Shown: one piece after another, positions 42,096 through 50,554 of the stretch
Position numbering within the stretch: the first letter of the stretch is position 1
Layout: each line of letters starts with the position of its first letter
Origin: JBGLNL01 sp046484125
GTDB lineage: Bacteria > Chloroflexota > Dehalococcoidia > SZUA-161 > SpSt-899
Assembly: GCA_046484125.1 (NCBI GenBank)
Contig: JAWOBX010000043.1
Location: forward strand, 1-64,000
Direction: 5' to 3'
Length of the DNA: 64,000 nt
The notes under the pieces: generated by a model
Told to the model about the DNA's origin: nothing
What the model saw: the letters and a program-made list of their open reading frames with translations, nothing else
Database searches by the model: none
Translations under genes and position numbers: made by a program

Positions 42096-42506
42096 ATGAC
42101 GTCCAGACTTTCAGGACATCGCATGACCACACAGAGAAGATTGCTGCTCGATCTGATTCGTGATTCGGGGGAGCACCTGGACGCTGATGATCTATACAGG
42201 CGTGCGAAGGAAAAGGACGCCAGAATAAGCCTCTCTACCGTTTACCGAAATCTGAGCCTTTTGAAGGAACTGGGGGTGGTGGTGGAGAGGAGCCTGGGAG
42301 AGGATCACCATTACTACGAAGTCAATACTGAACCCGAACATCATCATCTGGTGTGCCTTGGTTGCGGTGAGATTTTTGAATTTTCCTCTACATTAACAGA
42401 ACAAATGAAATCATCTGTGGAGAAAGCGAGCCGCTTCGAGATCACCAGGGTAGAGATTAACATGCAGGGCTACTGCCCGGACTGCCAGGAGAAGTATCGG
42501 CAATGA
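42096..42506 (+). CDS. fur: Fur family metalloregulator
   Basis: A 136-aa Fur-family repressor: winged helix (~10-75, ISLSTVYRNLSLLKELGVV), the metal motif HHHLVCLGCGEIFEF, and a C-terminal CPDC that completes the structural zinc site. Because it heads an operon with feoA and feoB and has a Fur-like box in its promoter, iron is the likely signal. Overlaps feoA by 4 nt. Confidence 0.9.
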   Translation: MTSRLSGHRMTTQRRLLLDLIRDSGEHLDADDLYRRAKEKDARISLSTVYRNLSLLKELGVVVERSLGEDHHYYEVNTEPEHHHLVCLGCGEIFEFSSTLTEQMKSSVEKASRFEITRVEINMQGYCPDCQEKYRQ

Positions 42507-42745
42507 CCAGGAAGAAGCAAAGCACGATAGCCCGGATGAAAACCGGCCAGAGCGGAGTGGTGATTGAGGTAGGCCCGGGACTTGGAATGAGAAGACTGGA
42601 GGTCATGGGATTGCGTCCGGGGAAGAGGGTGACCAAGATAAGCGGCATGTTCGCCCGAGGCCCGGTCGTGGTTCAGGTTGATGGCTTCCGCTTGGCACTG
42701 GGATTCGGCATGGCCAAGAAGATAATGGTCGAGGTGGAAATATAA
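42503..42745 (+). CDS. feoA: Ferrous iron transport protein A
   Basis: An 80-aa SH3-like FeoA (KTGQSGVVIEVGPGLGMRRLEVMGLRPGKRV ... VVVQVDGFRLALGFGMAKKIMVEV). It associates with FeoB at the membrane's inner face. Overlaps fur by 4 nt and touches feoB. Confidence 0.92.
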   Translation: MTRKKQSTIARMKTGQSGVVIEVGPGLGMRRLEVMGLRPGKRVTKISGMFARGPVVVQVDGFRLALGFGMAKKIMVEVEI

Positions 42746-44455
42746 TTGAAGATACTACTGGCGGGCAACCCGAATGTCGGGAAGAGCGCGTTTTTCTCCC
42801 GGCTCACCGGCGTCAGGGTTACCGCGTCAAACTATCCTGGTACGACGGTATCATTTACCAGGGGATACCTGAAGGTAGGTGAAGAAACAGAGGAAGTTAT
42901 TGACGTACCCGGCATATATACCCTCGACCCCACTTGTAAGGCTGAAGAGGTCGCCACCGAAATGCTCAAGGATGGCGACCTTATTATTAATGTCGTAGAC
43001 GCAACCAATCTCGAAAGAAATCTTTTTTTAACCTTGCAGCTGGCCAGAACCGGCCTTCCGATGCTAATTGCCCTCAATATGTGGGATGACACCAGGCACA
43101 GGGGTATAGACATTGACATCGAGAAGCTGGAGGCGTTGCTCGGTGTTCCGGTCGTACCAACTGTGGCGGTTACCGGGCAGGGAATAAAGGAACTCGTAGA
43201 GAGAATTCCCGAGGCAAAACCATCACCTGTCAGTGCCCAAACACACGATGAACTGTGGACCACGGTGGGTAGAATAGTTGGGCAGGTTCAGACCGTTATA
43301 CATCGCCATCACACATGGCGGGAGCGGTTGAGCGACGCGACGATTCATTCCTTTACCGGAATTCCCATTGCTCTGGTGATTCTCCTCGCCTCGTTCTGGA
43401 TAATAAGGCTGATAGGGGAGAGTCTGATAGGTTATGTCTTCGAGCCCCTGTTCGAAGAAGCATGGGAACCGGTCATAATGAGGTTGAGTGACGCCATGGG
43501 CTCAGGCGGGTTCTGGCATGATGTTCTGATAGGCGAGTTGATCGACGGAGAGATAGATTTTGTTGAATCATTTGGAATGCTGACTACAGGACTGTTCATT
43601 CCCTTCGGGGCGGTTTTACCTTATGTTATCGCCTTTTATCTGGTTCTTGGAATACTGGAGGACGTGGGATACTTACCCCGTCTGGCCGTGCTGCTGGATA
43701 ATCTGCTTCACAAGATGGGCATTCACGGTTACTCCATCATCCCAACGTTGCTCGGTCTTGGATGCAACGTCCCGGGTATACTGGCCACACGAATACTGGA
43801 AAGCCGACGTGAGAGGTTCATTGTCGCCACGCTTATATCCATCGCTGTACCGTGTGCTGCGTTGCAGGCAATGGTGATCGGTCTGGTGGGCGACGAGGGT
43901 ATCCAGTACGTAGTAATTGTGTATGCAACTCTATTCGCGGTATGGCTGGTTCTTGGACTTATATTGAATCGTCTGATAAAGGGATTCACCCCGGAGCTGC
44001 TTATAGAAATACCCCCCTACCGCCTCCCGCCAACCCGCATTGTTGCTACCAAGCTATGGATGAGAACCATTGGATTCCTGAGAGAGGCGATCCCCATCCT
44101 GATGGCGGGGATCTTTGTAATAACAGTACTGTACGCGTTAGATGTTTTCAAGCATATCGCTGAATTCGTGAAACCGGTTGTAAGCGGGCTTTTCGGATTG
44201 CCCGAAGATGCCGCCGCGGCACTGGCTATCGGGTTCCTTCGTAAGGATATGGCAATCGGTATGCTTGGGGGGCTGGATTTAACGGCAGGACAGCTTGTAG
44301 TAGGGAGCGTTGTGCTGGCGATGTTCTTCCCGTGTATCGCCAGCTTTGTCGTTCTTGCAAGGGAACTGGGTGCGAGGGGGTTGCTGGGAGCTACTGTAAT
44401 CATGCTCATGGTCTCCCTGGTTGTTGGCAGCCTGTTAAATCTGGGCCTTTCATAG
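42746..44455 (+). CDS. feoB: Ferrous iron transporter FeoB
   Basis: A 569-aa Fe(II) transporter, at the short end of the family. The N-terminal G domain has GNPNVGKS (7-14), NYPGTTV, DVPG and NMWD; then come seven or eight membrane segments with two Gate regions (YLPRLAVLLDNLLHKMGIHG, LGLGCNVPGILATR, and FFPCIASFVVLARELG near the end). It starts with TTG directly after the feoA stop codon, so its translation depends on feoA. Confidence 0.95.
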   Translation: MKILLAGNPNVGKSAFFSRLTGVRVTASNYPGTTVSFTRGYLKVGEETEEVIDVPGIYTLDPTCKAEEVATEMLKDGDLIINVVDATNLERNLFLTLQLARTGLPMLIALNMWDDTRHRGIDIDIEKLEALLGVPVVPTVAVTGQGIKELVERIPEAKPSPVSAQTHDELWTTVGRIVGQVQTVIHRHHTWRERLSDATIHSFTGIPIALVILLASFWIIRLIGESLIGYVFEPLFEEAWEPVIMRLSDAMGSGGFWHDVLIGELIDGEIDFVESFGMLTTGLFIPFGAVLPYVIAFYLVLGILEDVGYLPRLAVLLDNLLHKMGIHGYSIIPTLLGLGCNVPGILATRILESRRERFIVATLISIAVPCAALQAMVIGLVGDEGIQYVVIVYATLFAVWLVLGLILNRLIKGFTPELLIEIPPYRLPPTRIVATKLWMRTIGFLREAIPILMAGIFVITVLYALDVFKHIAEFVKPVVSGLFGLPEDAAAALAIGFLRKDMAIGMLGGLDLTAGQLVVGSVVLAMFFPCIASFVVLARELGARGLLGATVIMLMVSLVVGSLLNLGLS

Positions 44456-44579
44456 TAACATATATTTACAAAACATGAGAGGCTCTGGCGCGCGACTTGA
44501 ATAATCATACAGGTAACGTTGACAATTCAGGGAGCGAAGTTGCTATGAATACCGGATGAAATATTGCCGGAAACCAGTA

Positions 44580-44608
44580 TTGTATCCGGCCTGACTCTCT
44601 GGTATACT
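44580..44608 (+). promoter_or_regulatory. Promoter of the 78-aa protein gene
   Basis: TTGTAT (44580-44585) and TATACT (44603-44608) are separated by 17 nt, about 70 nt before the ATG at 44677, which has aaggag 7-8 nt upstream. Confidence 0.6.
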
Positions 44609-44676
44609 CTCTTTATCCAGGCAGGGAGACGCCATTACCGGAATATGCTGTTAGCAATATATAAAAAGGAGATATC

Positions 44677-44913
44677 ATGACCGAGCCAGTATTTTTGCTA
44701 ACTGATGGGGAGATAAAGGAGGTAGCCGAGACAGACAACGAGATATATAGCGGTGTGCTTGATATACACAGAGCGGTGGCCAAAGCGCAGTTGCGAAAAA
44801 TATGGGATAGACTAACGGAGCCATGCAAAGAGCACCCGACAAATGTGGACCTTCTGATGGAAAGGCAACGATGCCCTGAGTGTATGAGAGAGTTCAAAGA
44901 AGAGCTGGATTAA
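44677..44913 (+). CDS. Hypothetical protein, 78 aa
   Basis: Not recognised. A small acidic helical protein with three Cys, two of them in RCPECMREFKEEL near the C-terminus, which could form half a metal site. It has a strong ribosome site (aaaaggagatatc) and its own promoter, so it is probably real. Stands between feoB and tRNA-Glu. Confidence 0.65.
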   Translation: MTEPVFLLTDGEIKEVAETDNEIYSGVLDIHRAVAKAQLRKIWDRLTEPCKEHPTNVDLLMERQRCPECMREFKEELD

Positions 44914-44936
44914 ACATAAATTCGTGCTGGTGTCTG

Positions 44937-44965
44937 TTTTAAATGGTTGAGACTTCTGATACAAT
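44937..44965 (+). promoter_or_regulatory. Putative tRNA-Glu promoter
   Basis: TTTTAA (weak -35, 44937-44942) and TACAAT (-10, 44960-44965) are 17 nt apart; the start would fall about 12 nt before the mature tRNA. Confidence 0.45.
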
Positions 44966-44983
44966 CAATATGCATCCCAAAAC

Positions 44984-45059
44984 GGCTCCATCGTCTAGGG
45001 GACTAGGACATCGGCCTTTCAAGCCGAAAACAGGGATTCGAATTCCCTTGGAGCCACCA
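44984..45059 (+). tRNA. tRNA-Glu (anticodon UUC)
   Basis: A full cloverleaf: acceptor GGCTCCA pairs with TGGAGCC, the anticodon stem tcggc/gccga holds loop CTTTCAA with anticodon TTC at 45018-45020, and the T stem aggga/tccct holds TTCGAAT. The discriminator is A and the 3' CCA is encoded (45057-45059). Confidence 0.97.
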
Positions 45060-45271
45060 CTTTATCGAGAGGAAGCTCTTTACGGGCTTTTTCATACAAG
45101 TTCAGAGCCTGTGATAATAACCGGGCCAATCGAGCGAGAACTGGCGGAAGAAATGGCTCCGGGCAATGGAATTCTCCCAGATCAGCAGTTCAAGCCGGGA
45201 GAGATATCTTATGGTTAGAGCTGAGTTTTGTAAAAAGATCGGTACCGGGATACATTTTTCGGGAGGGAGAT

Positions 45272-45619
45272 ATGCACCTTTATGAGGTACTTCAAGACAT
45301 GAGTGGGAGTGAGGTCGAACTGTTTGAGAATAGAAACACCGGCCGGCTGGAGATCCGCCCGGCAGCGGAGGGCAGAAAGACAAGCATCTCCGGCCGGTAC
45401 ATCGGGGACGTCGGTGAAGATTATGTTGTAATTGAAGTGAAAACTGTCGGCGGTACTCATTTTGACGCGTATCCTTTCAGCCAGATAGTACTGCGAGACT
45501 GGGACGACAGGCTGGCCGGTGGGAGGCCTTCGAGAAAAAAGGCGGCACAGCCGGAGACCGGAACCGGGGGGCAGTCTCAGGGTCCAAGTCGGCAGCGAGA
45601 CCAGGAATGGCTTAAATAG
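45272..45619 (+). CDS. Hypothetical protein, 115 aa
   Basis: Not recognised. The first ~85 residues form a likely compact beta domain (LYEVLQDMSGSEVELFENRNTGRLEI ... ISGRYIGDVGEDYVVIEVKT), followed by a basic, Gln/Gly-rich disordered tail. No Cys. gggaggg stands just before the ATG. The 284-nt gap after it shows only a short ccggtttc/gaaaccgg hairpin. Confidence 0.65.
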   Translation: MHLYEVLQDMSGSEVELFENRNTGRLEIRPAAEGRKTSISGRYIGDVGEDYVVIEVKTVGGTHFDAYPFSQIVLRDWDDRLAGGRPSRKKAAQPETGTGGQSQGPSRQRDQEWLK

Positions 45620-45903
45620 ACTGCCCATATAGTAAGGCGGTTGACGGGAAAAGGATGTGGCTAGTGGATGCCGCTGACCACAAGGCCTGAATCGGCCAAC
45701 GCGGCTCATATAAAATACCCGGTTTCGTGAGATATCGCGGAGAAACCGGTAAGATATATCTGCAGGAAATCCCCCATACCCTCAGGAATTTAAAGCGCTT
45801 CAGATGCAATCCATTCACCCTGATTAAGCCGAAAAAGGCAATATGTAAGGCGATCACTTTACATAAAGCGCGGGTGATGTAAATACTGGTGAGGTACCAA
45901 TAA

Positions 45904-46809
45904 GTGGAAGAACAGATCGAACTGATCGTGGAGGAGACGGGCGGACGGCTTGATAGATACATTGCTTCTCATACGGAACTATCAAGGGGATATGTTCAAA
46001 AGCTGATAAGGGAGGGGATGGTGCTGGTGGGGGGGAGAACCGCAAGGCCAAAGCGTAGTATCACGGTGAATGAGAGGATTCATATATCCATTCCTGAGCC
46101 TGAAGAAACCGAGCTGGCCGCTGAAAACATATCCCTTAATATTGTATTTGAGGATGCCGATGTATTAGTTGTAGATAAACCTGCCGGATTGACGGTACAC
46201 CCTGGTGCCGGTAAGAAAACGGGGACACTGGTCAACGCGATCCTGGCCTATTGCCCCGACCTGAGCGGGATAAAAGGTACCGTACGGCCGGGAATAGTCC
46301 ACCGTCTTGACAAGGATACCTCAGGACTGGTGATGGTTGCTAAAAACGACCGTTCCCAGGCAAGTCTCTCTGAACAGGTTAAAAAGCGCGAAATTGAAAA
46401 GGGGTACCTCTCGCTCGTATCCGGCGAGCTTTCGCCAGCTGAAGGAGCGATAGAGGGACCCGTGGGACGCCATCCCGGTGATCGTAAAAAGATGGCAATC
46501 GTCTCAGGGGGCAGAGAGGCGGTTACCCACTACAAAGTAGTGGAACATATCGGAAAATACACATTTCTGGAGGTTAGACCGGAAACGGGACGTACACACC
46601 AGATTAGAGTCCATTTCTCTTCAATTGGCTATCCGCTGGTGGGAGACGCTGTTTATGGTGGTGATACCAGACTGATCAAGAGGCAATTCCTCCACGCGCA
46701 CCGGCTCGGGTTTCGGTTGCCGGGCAGTGGTGCCTACAGGGTATTTACCTCGAACCTGCCGGAGGAGCTGAGTCAGGTGCTGAAAGACATAGCCTTCAAT
46801 AACGTGTAA
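45904..46809 (+). CDS. rluD: Pseudouridine synthase, RluA/RluD family
   Basis: A 301-aa enzyme with an N-terminal S4 RNA-binding domain (GGRLDRYIASHTELSRGYVQKLIREG) and the catalytic HRLDKDTSGLV with its Asp. The RluD type modifies 23S rRNA helix 69; exact target is inferred from the family. GTG start at 45904. Confidence 0.9.
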   Translation: MEEQIELIVEETGGRLDRYIASHTELSRGYVQKLIREGMVLVGGRTARPKRSITVNERIHISIPEPEETELAAENISLNIVFEDADVLVVDKPAGLTVHPGAGKKTGTLVNAILAYCPDLSGIKGTVRPGIVHRLDKDTSGLVMVAKNDRSQASLSEQVKKREIEKGYLSLVSGELSPAEGAIEGPVGRHPGDRKKMAIVSGGREAVTHYKVVEHIGKYTFLEVRPETGRTHQIRVHFSSIGYPLVGDAVYGGDTRLIKRQFLHAHRLGFRLPGSGAYRVFTSNLPEELSQVLKDIAFNNV

Positions 46810-46906
46810 AATGCCGCGTGGTTTGGGAAAACCAGCAGTTAACGATGCCGGTCCGAAATTGAGGGTTATACCGGTTCGGCTGATTTCTGTCACAGGCCAC
46901 TTCAAT

Positions 46907-46936
46907 TTGCTCTGATTAATTCCACTGTGCTATATT
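46907..46936 (+). promoter_or_regulatory. Promoter of the crotonase-hbd-thiolase operon
   Basis: TTGCTC (46907-46912) and TATATT (46931-46936) are 18 nt apart. A short hairpin accccttggggt follows the -10 directly and could be an operator or start-site structure. Confidence 0.65.
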
Positions 46937-46970
46937 ACCCCTTGGGGTTGGGTTGAGGAGGCTACTACTA

Positions 46971-47771
46971 ATGACGCTCATTCCACTGATTAAGGGGTGT
47001 TCGATGGCAGAAGGAGTAATCTACGAGAAAACTGATAGAATCGTAACCATAACCTTTAATGATCCCAGGGGCTTTCACTCGATGAGTCCGGAATTGTTCA
47101 AAGCCTTCAGCGATGCGTTGATTCAGTTCAGGGACGATGACGACGCGCTGGTCGCGATCGTTACCGGAAACGGGAAAAAGGCCTTTTGCGCCGGAGCCGA
47201 TGTAAAGAGTATGATACCAGCCCTGAGGGATAAAGACTACGTGCTGCCGCCTCTGATAACACGGGGACTTAACATCATGAAACCCGTAATAGCCGCGATC
47301 AATGGGCTGGCGCTGGGAGGCGGACTTGAGATCTGTATGGCCTGTGATATACGAATCGCCTCTGATAACGCGAGGTTCGGACAGCCGGAGGTCAACCTGG
47401 GACTGATGGCGGGGTGGGGAGGGACACAGAGACTGGCCCGGCTTGTGGGCCCGGGACTCGCATCGGAATTACTCTTCACGGGAGAGCCGATAGATGCGAA
47501 GGAGGCGTTACGGATTGGACTGGTGAATAAAGTGGTTGCGCAGGATGACTTAATGGCCACTGCCAGGGAGATGGCGGAAAAGATATGCACGAAAGCTCCC
47601 CTTGGTATACGGGCTACTAAAGAGGCCATCTATCGCGGACTGAATATGGACCTTGAAGACGGGCTATATATGGAAAAGGCCCTGTTCGACTATATCCTGA
47701 CAACCGAAGATTCATATGAGGGCATAAGCGCTTTTCTGGAGAAACGTCAGGCCGATTTCAAAAAGAGATAA
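46971..47771 (+). CDS. Enoyl-CoA hydratase/crotonase
   Basis: A ~266-aa crotonase-fold hydratase with the standard oxyanion segments FCAGADVKSM and LALGGGLEICMACD, both catalytic Glu (GLEIC and GQPEVNLG) and the full EGISAFLEKRQADFKK tail. ATG at 46971 has gaggagg 9 nt upstream; ATG at 47004 (MAEGVIYEK) is an alternative. First gene of an operon with 3-hydroxyacyl-CoA dehydrogenase and thiolase, so it takes part in beta-oxidation or its reversal. Confidence 0.92.
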   Translation: MTLIPLIKGCSMAEGVIYEKTDRIVTITFNDPRGFHSMSPELFKAFSDALIQFRDDDDALVAIVTGNGKKAFCAGADVKSMIPALRDKDYVLPPLITRGLNIMKPVIAAINGLALGGGLEICMACDIRIASDNARFGQPEVNLGLMAGWGGTQRLARLVGPGLASELLFTGEPIDAKEALRIGLVNKVVAQDDLMATAREMAEKICTKAPLGIRATKEAIYRGLNMDLEDGLYMEKALFDYILTTEDSYEGISAFLEKRQADFKKR

Positions 47772-47806
47772 GCTCCGGCATTAGGTAAAAGCCTTAAGGA
47801 GGATAG

Positions 47807-48658
47807 ATGGAGATTAAAAAGGTAGGGGTTGTTGGGTGTGGAATAATGGGTGGTGGTATTGCTCAGGTTTGCGCTGAATCGGGCTATGAGACGATTGCCC
47901 GTGAGATTAATGATGATCTACTGAATAAGGGCATGAAGGTCATCGAAGGCAACTGGAAAAAGAGTGTCTCTAAAGGCAAGATGACTGAGGATGAGCAAAA
48001 GGCTGCAAGAGCAAGGCTTCATGGTACTACAGATATGAAGGATTTCGCCGGGTGTGACCTGGTAATAGAGGCGGTGGTCGAGCTGATGGACCTTAAAAAA
48101 GAGGTTTTTACCGAGCTGGATAAGATAGTTCCTGAAAACGCCATACTCGCCAGCAATACATCCTGCCTCTCTATAATTGAGATGGCTTCAGTGACCTCAA
48201 AACCTGACAGATTCATGGGCATCCACTTTTTCAACCCTGTGCCGGTAATGAAGCCTGTGGAGCTGGTAAAAACCATAACTACCTCCGATGAAACGGTAGA
48301 AAAGGCCCGGGCATTTACAGGGTCGCTTGGAAAAGAGCCGATTATTGCCAAAGATACCCCCGGGTTCATAGTAAACCTGTTTCTGATACCGTATCTCCTG
48401 CACGCAATCCAGGCATATCAGGATGGACTGGCCACACGTGAGGATATTGACAAGGGAGTGAAGCTTGGCTTGAATCATCCGATGGGACCTTTAACTCTGG
48501 CTGATTTTGTTGGACTTGACACGACTTATCACATAGCGTGCGCAATGTATGAGGAAACGAGAGACCCACGGTTTGTTCCGCCAACACTGCTCAAGCAGAT
48601 GGTAACAGCCGGATGGATGGGGCGAAAATCGGGAAAGGGTTTCTACGATTACAGTTAG
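47807..48658 (+). CDS. hbd: 3-hydroxyacyl-CoA (3-hydroxybutyryl-CoA) dehydrogenase
   Basis: A 283-aa short 3-hydroxyacyl-CoA dehydrogenase. NAD-binding VGVVGCGIMGGGIAQ is at the N-terminus, the catalytic HFFNPVPVMKPVELV (His-Glu dyad) near 140-155 and the C-terminal dimer domain ends GRKSGKGFYDYS. aaggagg precedes the ATG. It lies between the crotonase and thiolase genes. Confidence 0.94.
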   Translation: MEIKKVGVVGCGIMGGGIAQVCAESGYETIAREINDDLLNKGMKVIEGNWKKSVSKGKMTEDEQKAARARLHGTTDMKDFAGCDLVIEAVVELMDLKKEVFTELDKIVPENAILASNTSCLSIIEMASVTSKPDRFMGIHFFNPVPVMKPVELVKTITTSDETVEKARAFTGSLGKEPIIAKDTPGFIVNLFLIPYLLHAIQAYQDGLATREDIDKGVKLGLNHPMGPLTLADFVGLDTTYHIACAMYEETRDPRFVPPTLLKQMVTAGWMGRKSGKGFYDYS

Positions 48659-48673
48659 GACGGAGCCGGTGAT

Positions 48674-49966
48674 ATGGAAAGAGAAGTAGTTATTGTAAGC
48701 GGGGCACGTACGGCTGTTGGAGCGTTCGGCGGGTCACTGAAAGAGGTGTCCGCGATTAAGCTTGGAAGTATAGTTATTCGTGACGCTATGCTGCGGGCGG
48801 GTCTGAGTCCTGAGCCTTCGAAGGAATGCCTGGAGTGCGGCCCGGATATTCTTAAAGGAGAAGGGCCCTGTCAGCTGGAACGGGATTATCACGTATGGAA
48901 CCAGTCACTGACCCCGGTTCATGTAGATGAAGTGATAATGGGTAATGTGTTGCAGGCGGGTCAGGGCCAGAATCCAGCGAGGCAGGCGAGCATATATGCG
49001 GGTATGCCAAAGGAATGCCCGGCGTTTACCCTGAACAAAGTTTGCGCTTCGGGTATGAAAGCAATAATTGCCGGGACACAGGCGATAAAGGCTGGAGACG
49101 CGGATGTGATCCTGGCCGGCGGAATGGAGTCAATGAGCAACGCGCCGTACGCTCTGCCGAAGGCCAGATGGGGCTATAGAATGGATGTCTCATCAAAAGG
49201 GGACCTGTATGACCTTATGGTACTCGACGGGCTGTGGGAGATATTCTACGGGTATCATATGGGTAATACCGCGGAAAACATAGCAAAAAAGTACAATATC
49301 GGAAGGGAAGAACAGGATGAGATAGGGCTGCTGAGTCATCAGCGTGCTCTATCGGCAATAGAAAAAGGGTATTTTGATGAGGAGATTGTTCCGGTTAAAA
49401 TACCACAGAAGAAAGGCGATGACAAAATCGTAGATAAGGACGAGCGTCCCATGGAGACGTCGATGGAGAAGATGGCCAGGTTAGCTCCCGCGTTTCGAAA
49501 AGATGGAACGGTTACCGCGGGTAACGCGTCCGGGATAAATGATGCTTCAGCGGCCGTAGTGCTCATGGCCAGGGAAAAGGCGAGGGAAATGGGGATAGAA
49601 CCATTCGCCTCCGTCAGATCGTATGCGTCGGGAGGGATTGATCCCGCTTACATGGGTTTAGGCCCAATCCCCGCCACAAGAATGGCTCTCAAGAAGGCGG
49701 GCCTGACTATGAATGACATGGACCTGCTGGAGATAAACGAGGCATTCGCTTCGCAGGCAATAGCTTGTATGAGAGAGTTGGACATAGCAAAAAATGAGGT
49801 CAATCTGAATGGCAGCGGTATTTCCCTTGGCCATCCAATCGGTGCAAGTGGCGCCAGGATGATTGTCAGCGCAATGTATGAGATGAAAAGAAGAGATCTC
49901 AAGCTGGGACTGCTAACCATGTGTATTGGAGGTGGACAGGGTTGCGCGATTGTTCTGGAGAGGTGA
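48674..49966 (+). CDS. Acetyl-CoA acyltransferase (thiolase) with Cys-containing insert
   Basis: A 430-aa thiolase. Active-site motifs are NKVCASGMKA (nucleophile Cys124), NEAFASQ, GHPIGASGAR and CIGGGQG. Compared with ordinary ~393-aa thiolases it has an extra ~35 residues near the N-terminus (~46-81) with three Cys (52, 55, 66) before VDEVIMGNVLQAG. Last gene of the crotonase-hbd-thiolase operon, followed by a repeat. Confidence 0.93.
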   Translation: MEREVVIVSGARTAVGAFGGSLKEVSAIKLGSIVIRDAMLRAGLSPEPSKECLECGPDILKGEGPCQLERDYHVWNQSLTPVHVDEVIMGNVLQAGQGQNPARQASIYAGMPKECPAFTLNKVCASGMKAIIAGTQAIKAGDADVILAGGMESMSNAPYALPKARWGYRMDVSSKGDLYDLMVLDGLWEIFYGYHMGNTAENIAKKYNIGREEQDEIGLLSHQRALSAIEKGYFDEEIVPVKIPQKKGDDKIVDKDERPMETSMEKMARLAPAFRKDGTVTAGNASGINDASAAVVLMAREKAREMGIEPFASVRSYASGGIDPAYMGLGPIPATRMALKKAGLTMNDMDLLEINEAFASQAIACMRELDIAKNEVNLNGSGISLGHPIGASGARMIVSAMYEMKRRDLKLGLLTMCIGGGQGCAIVLER

Positions 49967-49973
49967 CCGGCTT

Positions 49974-50075
49974 AAACAACCTCCGATAAAGTGGTGACCT
50001 CTGGGGTCCGCGGCTTTCCTCCCGGATTTACAATCCCCCTTGGGATTTGGTGGGAATAATAAGGGTTGGTCAGCT
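49974..50075 (+). repeat. Degenerate dispersed repeat copy
   Basis: It keeps the order aacctccgataaagtggtgacct, ctggggtccgcggc, aatcccccttgggatttggtggga and gggttggtcag. It follows the thiolase stop and abuts a possible gene remnant on the other strand. Confidence 0.65.
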
Positions 50076-50287
50076 TTCCTTATTTTGTGACCAAACTCAA
50101 TGCCGTCCAAATCTGAACCCTTAAACTTCGAGCGGTCCCGGTAGATCTTTCTCATGGCGTCGAAGTGGAGCTGGTTGATTAAAAGCCCGGTTTTCCGCTG
50201 ACTCTCATAGTTGTCAGCTTGTAATCCGCTTGTGTTCTCCTGCGCCTGAGGAAAGAATAGCGTTATGACAGTGACTGCTGTTAAACT
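50076..50287 (-). pseudogene. Possible gene remnant cut by a repeat
   Basis: The minus strand is open for about 70 codons with a very protein-like reading (TGLLINQLHFDAMRKIYRD, then FKGSDLDGIEFGHKIR). There is no start codon before the first Met at 50155, a stop closes it at the upstream end, and the downstream end runs into the repeat at 49974-50075. I do not recognise the protein. It may be the middle of a gene broken by repeat insertion, or chance. Confidence 0.35.
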
Positions 50288-50336
50288 TTACTTTAACATT
50301 AAAGAGTGACATTTTGGCAGTCGAACAGCATAATCT

Positions 50337-50446
50337 AAGGAGACTCTTTTAGTAAGTGGCGACTTCGGGGATCTGGTGGTGTCCGCCAGCTTCAGATTTC
50401 CCCCGGGACCGGGGGATTAAAAGGGGTTGATCAGAGGCTCATTAAG
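50337..50446 (+). repeat. Dispersed repeat, first copy of a tandem pair
   Basis: A well-kept copy: aaggagactcttttagtaagtggcgact, cggggatctggtggtgtccgccag, ttcagatttcccccgggaccggggga and ggggttgatcagaggctcattaag. It is directly followed by a second copy in the same orientation. Confidence 0.85.
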
Positions 50447-50550
50447 GAATCTCTCAATAAGAGATGACTTCGGGGGTCTGGGGGTGTTCCCCAGCTTCAT
50501 AAGTCCCCGGGACCGGGGACTTAAAAGAGGTTGATCAGAGGCTCATTAAG
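50447..50550 (+). repeat. Dispersed repeat, second copy, ending 4 nt before ispG
   Basis: gaatctctcaataagagatgact, cgggggtctgggggtgttccccag, then the hairpin gtccccgggaccggggac and agaggttgatcagaggctcattaag. Both copies end in the same gatcagaggctcattaag. The ispG ATG starts at 50555, so the leader and any ribosome site of ispG lie in the repeat. Confidence 0.85.
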
Positions 50551-50554
50551 CAAA

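Noticed and set aside
44943..45218. 91-codon + strand frame
   Set aside because: Reads through tRNA-Glu; no ribosome site of its own.
50337..50550. Insertion sequence
   Set aside because: The repeats carry no open frame or transposase and no consistent target duplications; kept as a non-coding repeat family.
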